Source: a virus
IMG/VR virus record: IMGVR_UViG_3300014838_000033
Coordinates: 1-44,738 of that record
Direction: 5' to 3' (one strand)
DNA length: 44,738 bases
Shown: positions 6,907 to 14,900 of the stretch, in pieces
Numbering within the stretch: position 1 is the stretch's first letter
How the letters are laid out: each line of letters opens with the position of its first letter
Notes under the pieces: generated by a model
Seen by the model: only the letters and a program-made list of their open reading frames with translations
Databases searched by the model: none
What the model was told of the DNA's origin: nothing
Translations under genes and position numbers: made by a program

Positions 6907-8353
6907 CCGAGAGCGACCGCTCATCGACCCCGTTCTGCTCTAACTTCTTGAGCATCTCCTCGCGCGCCACCTCGTCCGGCTTCCGGTCGCCGGTGAGGAA
7001 GGTATTCGTGTACAAACAAACATCAAGTAAGTCGTCAAGGTCGTCGCCGGGCACCTTGAGGACAGCTCCCGGCCTGTCCGGGTCGTGCTTCCGCGACGCG
7101 AGCGATTCGAAGCTCTTCGGGCAGGTATCTGTGAGGATGAATTCGCGGCGCGATAGTCTCGACGCCAGAGACTGCGCGTTGCCGATCGAGTCTTTCGCCG
7201 CGCTCATCAGGCTCAAGCCCATCGGCTCGAACACTCCCTGGATGATTTCTCGGTTCGACTTGCCCGTGCCGGTGTGGGCGTCCATCGCGGGGTCGCAGTA
7301 GCCGGCGATGATCTTCGTCCGCTTGCCCTTAATCTCCCGCTCCAGGAACTTCCGAGCAATGTGCTGCGCGTAGTCGTAGGAGTACATCTTCCGCTGCACG
7401 TCCTCGCCCACCATAACCATCCGGTTGGACTCGTCCATAAAGTAGAGCCCCGTCGCCGCCGCGCTCGAACTCATGCCGTAATCCATCACGATGAAGTGCG
7501 GCATCCACCATTCCTCGCCGCATGCGTGGTACGGGAGCACGTAGCTCTCATTGAGGAAGTCGAAGAAGGCGCCCTCGGTAGCGCACCAGCAGCCGAGCAG
7601 CAACTTCTTCTGAATGGCAGCCGTCTGCGACATCAGGGCGACAACCTTTTCCTCGCCGTAGGCCGGATTGTCGGATGCCTTTGCCGGGATGAAGCAGGTC
7701 GTCCGCATCACCGGCGTCTCGTCCTTCTTCCAGCGCGCACCCTGGTAGACCGCTCCAGGGATAACCGACTTCGCGGGATAGCACACCGGGCACGAATCGT
7801 TGAGAAAGACTTTTTTCAGCCACGGAGTTGAAGGGTTCGCGGTGAGACGCACACGATCGCGCAGGCCGTACTCGGGGGGCGTAGACACCCACGGCAGGAG
7901 GGAGCGGAACCTCTCTTCGGTCTGGAACTGGGCTTCGTCAATCCCGAGCCACGAAACAGGCTTGCCGGTGTAGAGCTCGACGTCGGCATCCTTGGCCATG
8001 TACCCGACGCGCATCTGCGCTCCAGATGGAAAGCGCCACAACTTTCCGCCCTCAGCCTTTCTCCCACCGAGCGGCAGATAGATGCGCTCCATCTCGTCCA
8101 TGATGTTCGTCATCTCGGTATAGGACTTGCGCAACAGGATGCCGCGAAACCGAGGATTGTCGTATTCCTGCGCAGAGTCACCGACCAGACCATTGCTTTT
8201 CCCGCCTCCGCTGGCCCCCCCATAAAGCACAATTTGCGCGCGGCACTCGATCAACGTCATTTGGGGGGAGCTGTTCGGAAACCAGCCGTTTGTTTCCTTG
8301 ATGTTGGCTGGAAGCGGGATCATTCCGCGGTCTTCGAGGAGAGTAAGAGCCAT
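6812..8353 (-). CDS. terL: Terminase large subunit
   Basis: A 513-residue DNA-packaging motor. The ATPase domain has Walker A GGASGGGKS (45-53, K52) and Walker B SWLGIDEAQ (D139, catalytic E140), with TANPS at 171-175 as the coupling motif. The RNase H-like nuclease domain begins with FIVMDYG (D291), with a second acidic residue in GYCDPAMD (D354) and a third cluster DDLDDLLD near residue 450. It cuts concatemeric DNA and pumps it through the portal. It is the last gene of the late strand and overlaps the 3' end of the methyltransferase on the opposite strand by 95 bp. The terminase pair at the far end of the late operon recalls T7-type order. Confidence 0.95.
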   Translation of the reverse strand: MALTLLEDRGMIPLPANIKETNGWFPNSSPQMTLIECRAQIVLYGGASGGGKSNGLVGDSAQEYDNPRFRGILLRKSYTEMTNIMDEMERIYLPLGGRKAEGGKLWRFPSGAQMRVGYMAKDADVELYTGKPVSWLGIDEAQFQTEERFRSLLPWVSTPPEYGLRDRVRLTANPSTPWLKKVFLNDSCPVCYPAKSVIPGAVYQGARWKKDETPVMRTTCFIPAKASDNPAYGEEKVVALMSQTAAIQKKLLLGCWCATEGAFFDFLNESYVLPYHACGEEWWMPHFIVMDYGMSSSAAATGLYFMDESNRMVMVGEDVQRKMYSYDYAQHIARKFLEREIKGKRTKIIAGYCDPAMDAHTGTGKSNREIIQGVFEPMGLSLMSAAKDSIGNAQSLASRLSRREFILTDTCPKSFESLASRKHDPDRPGAVLKVPGDDLDDLLDVCLYTNTFLTGDRKPDEVAREEMLKKLEQNGVDERSLSVIRWRLERKDQAKSGPVIFGKPSLGRSQIHR

Positions 8354-8356
8354 ATC

Positions 8357-8920
8357 TTAGAATTTGTCCCAGGCAATATCTGCTTCGATGGTTGGCGGTT
8401 CAGGATTGCGCGGAGTCGGCACGGTGGTCACGACCTCCTTGGTCTCAACGACACGGTGTGTGATGATCGTTGCCCCTTGCGGCCGGAAGATGCGCGCAGT
8501 TTCTTCCTGCGCCGCCGCGCTGCCGGCGTCGGGCACAAAGTTGTCGTCTATCAAAAGGCCGGTTCGCCTGTACCCCAGCTCGATCGCATTCACCTTGGGG
8601 GTGGCCAGGCTAGGCGTCTCCAGGAGTTGCTTGCGGGGAATGGTAACCACCGACATGAGTGCCCGGTCCAGGGTCTCGACGTTTACCACGCGCTTTTTGG
8701 CGATCTGCTTATCGATTTCGCCATTGATGTTCTGCATCCGGCGCTGAATCTCTTCGTGCACGCCCTTGCGACGGTAGAGCGTCATGCCCAGGCGCGCGGG
8801 GAATCCGGCAGCCACGGCAGCCTTGGCGGCGTCTCGGCATCCGATGTACTCATCGACGAACTTGTATTCCTCGGCCTTGAGCGGCGGCGGGGGCGCCTGC
8901 TCCAGTACGGATTCACTCAT
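8357..8920 (-). CDS. terS: Terminase small subunit
   Basis: A 187-residue protein lying 3 bases upstream of terL. Residues 15-50 form a helix-turn-helix-like region (EEYKFVDEYIGCRDAAKAA) typical of small terminases, which bind the packaging site and recruit the large subunit. A central helical section (55-100) would oligomerise, and the C-terminal 60 residues are variable and end in an acidic/aromatic tail (AWDKF) that could contact terL. The start overlaps the stop of the giant gene (ATGA). Function rests on the HTH region and the neighbour, not on a unique motif. Confidence 0.82.
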   Translation of the reverse strand: MSESVLEQAPPPPLKAEEYKFVDEYIGCRDAAKAAVAAGFPARLGMTLYRRKGVHEEIQRRMQNINGEIDKQIAKKRVVNVETLDRALMSVVTIPRKQLLETPSLATPKVNAIELGYRRTGLLIDDNFVPDAGSAAAQEETARIFRPQGATIITHRVVETKEVVTTVPTPRNPEPPTIEADIAWDKF

Positions 8921-11900
8921 GGCTCACCTTCTCCTTCCGGCTCCGCCTTCTGCCTCAAGGGATCGATGTACTCAAACCCGTAGCGTTCCAGTTCCTCTTC
9001 AAGTTTATCTGCCTCGCCAGTCTTGCCGCGCCCGTCAAGGTCGTCGATGTACCGGCTTAGTTGGTACGCTGCCCGATTTCGGTCAGCGCCACGGGGTGCC
9101 TGCCCAACAGGTTCTCCAGTGGGTTGTTGGCTCACCAGCGCGCGTCGCTCATCCTCTGTTGACTTTTGGTAAACCCGATAGACCTCCTGTGGGTTCATAC
9201 CGTTCACAGCAAAGACGATGGGAGGCCAAAGGATAGCCTCTTCGAGTTCTCCCTCCTGGCCCTTCGTCAGTTTGCCAGAGTCCTCCAAGGCGTCCGCGAG
9301 GCGCGTGTCGTTGCCGCTAGAACGGCGAGCTTGTTCTGCCGCTGCGAGGATCGACTGAAAGACTTTTGACTTTTTCGGGTCGGGCGGATTCGGACCTTCC
9401 TTGTCGCGTCGGATCTCGGCCGCCTCTTTTAGGCCATGTTCCATCGGGAAGGTAAAGCCAGCCAATGCAAAAAGCGCCTGCTTCCCCTCGCCTTGATCCA
9501 CGCGCCCCGCGAGTTGGCCGGGAAGCGAACGTTTACCGATCCAGTCTGCGAGCTGCTTCGTCTTCCCGGCTAAATCCTGGTCCGTGCCGCGGATATGGCG
9601 GCCGGTGAAGAAGTCGCGATTGGCAATCATCTCCATCAAATTCTCTGTGCCGAGAGCGGGGGTGAATACGCCGGATGCGGTTGAACTCCAGTCACGTTCG
9701 CCGCGAGACGATTCGTAGACATTTGACGCCAGTCCAGGCAAACCACCGCGCGGGAACTTGGCGCGATCATCGCCCGTCAGTTTCTTGGCTAGGGGGTCAA
9801 GCACAAGCGGGTAGAGCGCCGCCGCCATCGCCGCGAGAACGGCTAGCTTGACAAGCCCCTGCGCGCGCATTTGCGTCTTGCTGGCGCCAAACTCATTCTC
9901 CCTAGGCGTGCTTTCGTCTTCCTTGAATCCAGCCCCGGCCGCGTCGCCTACAGCCGTAGCGACCTGGCGCAAAAGATCGGAGTGATACGCCCAGAATGCA
10001 GAGAGCTTTGGATTTTCCAGTGCCTTCTCGACCCCGCGGCTGCCAAGGAATCGCACCGGAGGACGATACTCGACCACTTGTCGATGCGCCCAATCGCGCG
10101 CCGCACCCTCGGGATCAGGCACGCCGTCTTTCTCGAAACGGTCGAGCGCAGAGTAGTAGGCTTGCAGAGTGAGCAGGTCATTCATCCCAAAGGTCGCCGT
10201 GTGGTTCGCGCGGCGGATCGCGCCCAGTGCATCGCCGGGAAGGTGCAGCGCCTTCTGCCAGAAAGAGAGCAGGTCTTTGTCGGCTGCCAAGTGCGCGGCC
10301 AGGGAACGGACCATCTCCTCCTGCTGATCGTCGAAGTTTGGATTTGTGCGAAGAAGATCGAGCCCCTGTTCCAGCGGGTGCAGATAGTCCTCATTCAGGG
10401 ACCAGACGGCATTGAGCGCGCGCATCCCAGCTTTGGCGTTGGCGACGTAGCGCACGGGATTGAGGAGCCTTCCGGACGCGATTCCCTCCGACAGCTTGCC
10501 CGTGATCCAGTTCGAGACCACATTCTTGCCGTGCATCAGGGGGTTCATCAGGACCATCTGCACGTTGAAACGGTTGATCCTGTCGAGAATGTCCGGAGTG
10601 CCTCGCGTCATCTTCTCTGCAAACTGGTCGTAAGCGTCGGCAATGTGCGGCGGGAATGAATAGCCGCGCATCTGCATGAGCTGCGTTCCCTTCCAGCCGT
10701 CGGGGATCTTGCCGGGGTCCGTCTCTTTCGTCGAAAGCCCTTCGCCTTCGAGCATGGCCTTCTGCTTTTCGATGGTGACGGCAGCCTGCGCCGCGCGCGC
10801 GGTTTCAAGATAGTTCACCGCGCTCGACAGGATGGCATTGTCGTAATACTTCTGGCCCGTGCGACCGGAAATGAATTCCGTGGTTCCACGATTGAACTTC
10901 CAGAGTCCGCCGAACTTGTCTTGCCAGTAGCGGCCCTGCAATCCGTCCTGCGTGTGCTGGTCCTCGATGTCGCCCTTCTGTGCTTCGAGTGCAGCAATGC
11001 GCTTGGAGTTCCGGTCGAGGCGCTTCTCCTGTGCTGGGGTGCGCGTCTTTATTTCACTTAGCCGCTGGCTGTCCTTGGTGATCCGGTCGATCTGCGCTTG
11101 GACCGGCCGCAGGCGCTCAGCGAGAATCTCGCTTTGACTCAGACCCTCTTCCGCCGCTTGCTCGGGTCCGATAGATGCGCGCACGGCGGCGATCTGCTTG
11201 GTCAGGTCGGCCTTTTGGACTTCGATGTTTCTGAGCCGCGCATTGGCGGCAGACATGCGGGACGGCGTGGCGCGGAGTATCCGCTCCTCTGTCTCAATCT
11301 TTTCCAGCTTCTTTTCGAGCGGCTTGACCGCTTCGTCCGCGAGATCGTTGGTGGTCACATAGCCGGAACGGTGGGCGCCAAGGTCGATGCTGGCGATGCC
11401 GCCCCCCTCAACGTCGGCGCGCTTCGCCTTGAGCGCCCAAATCTGATTCTGTACGGTTTCGATGCGCTTCTCGTTCGGTTTCTTCGCAGCCTTAGCGTCG
11501 TTAAGATCGTCCTGGAGGTCGGCGATCCTGGTGTCGAGCATCCCGGCATTTGCGGAGTTGATGAACTGCCGCACCCTGCCGCCCTTGATTGCGACAACCT
11601 CACGCTGGCCATCAGGGCTGTGCGCTTCCTGAAAGACCGAATGCTTGGACGCGGAATACGCTTTGCTCAGCACGCTCTTGCTGCCGCTGAATCCCTTGCT
11701 CACCCCGGCCATGATGCGGTCAAGTTGCGAGTTGTGCCCGGCGGCGATCCGGTGCATGTAGCCATCCACCATCGGTGCGTACTTGGCGATGTCGGCTTTG
11801 CTCACCTTGCCGTCGAGGATGTCCTGTAACTCAAACTTGCCGGTCTGGATCAGCTTTGCAATCGTGTACTGCTTCTGCGCGGCTTCATTCAGCGGGACGA

Positions 11901-14900
11901 TGTAATTGTCGCGGAGTTCGGCCTGCTTCGACGTGAGCTTTACGCTTGGGTCTTCGACGTGGCGGAATACCTGCTTACCGTCCTCCGGCGTGAATCCTTC
12001 TTTCTTGAGGATGCGCTCAATGGTCTGGATCACGCGGACCTGGCGCGCACGCTGGGCACGCTCGGTGTAGACGAGACCCTTCTGGACGGCCTCGGCGGTG
12101 CGGCCCTCGGATGCGTAGTGCTCAAGCGCCTTGGCCAGCGGTGCGGCCATATCCTTGATCGGCTCTATGATGAACCGGCGGTAGGCTTCGGGGTCGGCGA
12201 ATGGGTTTGAATAGAAGGTGCTGCCGAGCGACGACGGGGGTTCTTTGGCGGCTTTCTCTGCGTTCGCGAGATTCTCTTTTGCTGCGTCAAGCTTCTCTTG
12301 AAGGAACTGCTTGTCCTTCGCTTCGGCGCGCTTGAGGTCCTGCTCGGTCTCCTCGATTTCCGCTTTGAACTGCTGAATCAACTTTGCCGTATCCAGTTCC
12401 TTCGGCGCGAGGTCTGGATAATCCTTGAGAACTTCGGGGTCTACTTCTTCACCCCGTTTGAGAGCGCTTTTCACGGCGTCCTGGTGGTAGCCCTCATAGT
12501 CGGAATAGGGAGCATATCGCGTGCCGGATTCTTCGCTCTGACCCATCGCGCGGCGGGCAGCGCGCTGCAGGTTCGTCCAATCGTCGCGGGTCACTTGCTC
12601 CGGAGCGTAGCCGTTTCGCTCAAACTCGTCGAGGTCCATCTTGCCAGCAATGGTGGCCACCTGCGCGGATGGCTTTGGCTCGGCAACCAGGGAGGCTTGC
12701 TTCTTCTCTTTCGACAGCGCGTCGTCGATCATCCCTTCGCCTGCGAGGTCTTCCGGCAGGATGGCTTTGCGCGCTCGGGCGAGAGCTTTCCCGGCTTCAC
12801 TGGCAGGTGGGATGTCGGCCTGTGTGTTGCCGAACTTGTGCTTGGTCGGCTCTACTTTTTCTTTCGATTTTTCGGTGGTCTTGGGAACTGGAGGATCTGC
12901 GACGATGACGGGGGGCTTTTCCTCTTGTTGGACCGGAGCATACTTCCCACGCATCGCGTCCATACGCTTTTGAATCTCTGCGTCGATCATCGGCTCCAGT
13001 TTGGCCCATGCCTCTCTGTTCCACCAGCCTGGCATCGTGGAATAACTACTCGGCGACTCGGCAGCGAGCCCTCCTTTGCCGAGTTTGCTGGCGACGTACT
13101 GCTCAAACAGACGAGCGAAAATTTCGCGCGGCTCCCTCCAGTAATGACCGAGAACAACCTGAACGCGCTCAACTTCTGCGCGCTTCTCTGGCGATAGCTC
13201 GTCGAGATTTTTGGTCTTGAGCATCTTGCCGACCTCGTAACTGTCGGTCATGCTCTTGAGCGCCGTGGAATACATTTGCTGCGCGGGGGAACTGAACCCC
13301 ATGCGCTTATCGGATTCGGAAATATACGCCGAACCCTTGACTGGCTTGCCACTCAGCGAAGGATAGTCAACCTTGGTTCCGAGTACGCGGCCCGATTCAT
13401 AATCGAGCCAGTGGCCTAACTCGTGCGCCAGCGCACGGATGGGCTTGCCGAACACGTCCGCGATTCCAGCCGAGATGCTGCGCTCGGCAGGGTGATACAT
13501 TCCGCCCGCGTCACTCAGGAATGGATGCTTGCCGTTCGTGTGAGAGATGGTCAGGTCAGTTCCGCGCATCATGTCGCGCAGCTCGGGACCGAGTACCTTC
13601 ACCAACTCATCCACGCCGCCGCTCACTTCTTTGGTTTGTTCCTCGGTGATTGGTTTGCCGTCCTGCCGCTTGACCTTATAGCCTTCCTCGGCCTGCATCG
13701 TGTCGTTGACGGCAGCAGAGCGATTAGCAAAGGAAGTGTGCATCCCTTTCTCGTACCGTTCGCGGGCCGTGACGGCGGTCTTGAACTCAGACTTCTGCGC
13801 AATGACCGCATCCGGAACCGGACGTCCCTGCGAGATGGCCTTCTTGACGGTCGCGAGATATTCGTCCTTGTACTTCTGCGCAATGCGCGGATCTTTGCTG
13901 CGAAGGCTCTCCAGTCGCGTCTTCCAAAAATGGAGAGTGCTTTCCTCTTTCGTGCGCGAAACGCTGCCAGACTTGAGCTTGTCAACCTCGGCCTGTTTCT
14001 CTGTGACGGCCCGCTCGTACCGCTGAATCTCCTGGTCGAACCGTTTGGCGATGAAGTCCGGCTCCAGCACCTGCCAGTGTTGCGACTGCGCAACGTCACC
14101 GTACTTCAGTGGTTCTTCCGGGCGCTCAGCAAACGGCTTGGCCGCAGCTTTCTCTGCAATCTCACGGCGCTCGGCACGGGTCGGTTCGCCGTTCAGCTTG
14201 GAGAGTTCATCCTCTTTGGCGAGAATCTGTTTTGTCAGTTCGACATTCTGATTGGAGAGCTTGGCTGACTCCGCAGTGAAACCGCCCGGCGACGCGGCGT
14301 ACTGTCTCTGGACCTCCTCGCGCTGCTTTAGGAGTTCGTCGATCTCGCGCCGGACGTCCGTCTTTTGCTCGGGGGTGCCCAGCGCAGTCGCAGGCTTAGT
14401 CTGAGGTTCCGTTGGCGTCGCCTTGACTTCACGGATCGGCTTGATCGGAGACTGCGCGCTCTGCTGCCATGAGAGGCGAGTCTCAGTCCCGTCAGGATGC
14501 GTGATGGTCGCTTGGTTGAACCCTTGAGTGTCCGGCGACGCAGCCCTGAATTTCTTGATTGTGCCTACCTCGTCCACGGCTTCGCGTCCCTTGGTGTCCA
14601 CGAATCCTTCGCCAGAGATCGAGACGCGATCACCGGGCTTAAACGCTGGCTTTACTTCTTTCGCAACATCCGTTTCCCGGCCCGGCTTTTCTCCGGCGGG
14701 TGTAACCGCTCCGGCAGCTTCGCCCCCTTCGGCGTGTCGTCCTCGAACCGCTGCGCCACTTTCGGGTCTTTCGCCCACAGCGCGCGGCGCATTGCCTGCG
14801 ATTTCATCGGCATTTGCTTTTTCCTCCTTGGAAACGTCTGCAACTGAATTGGCAGGCTGCTCTGCGCTGATCCGCTGTTCATTTCCGGTCTCCTTCTCTG

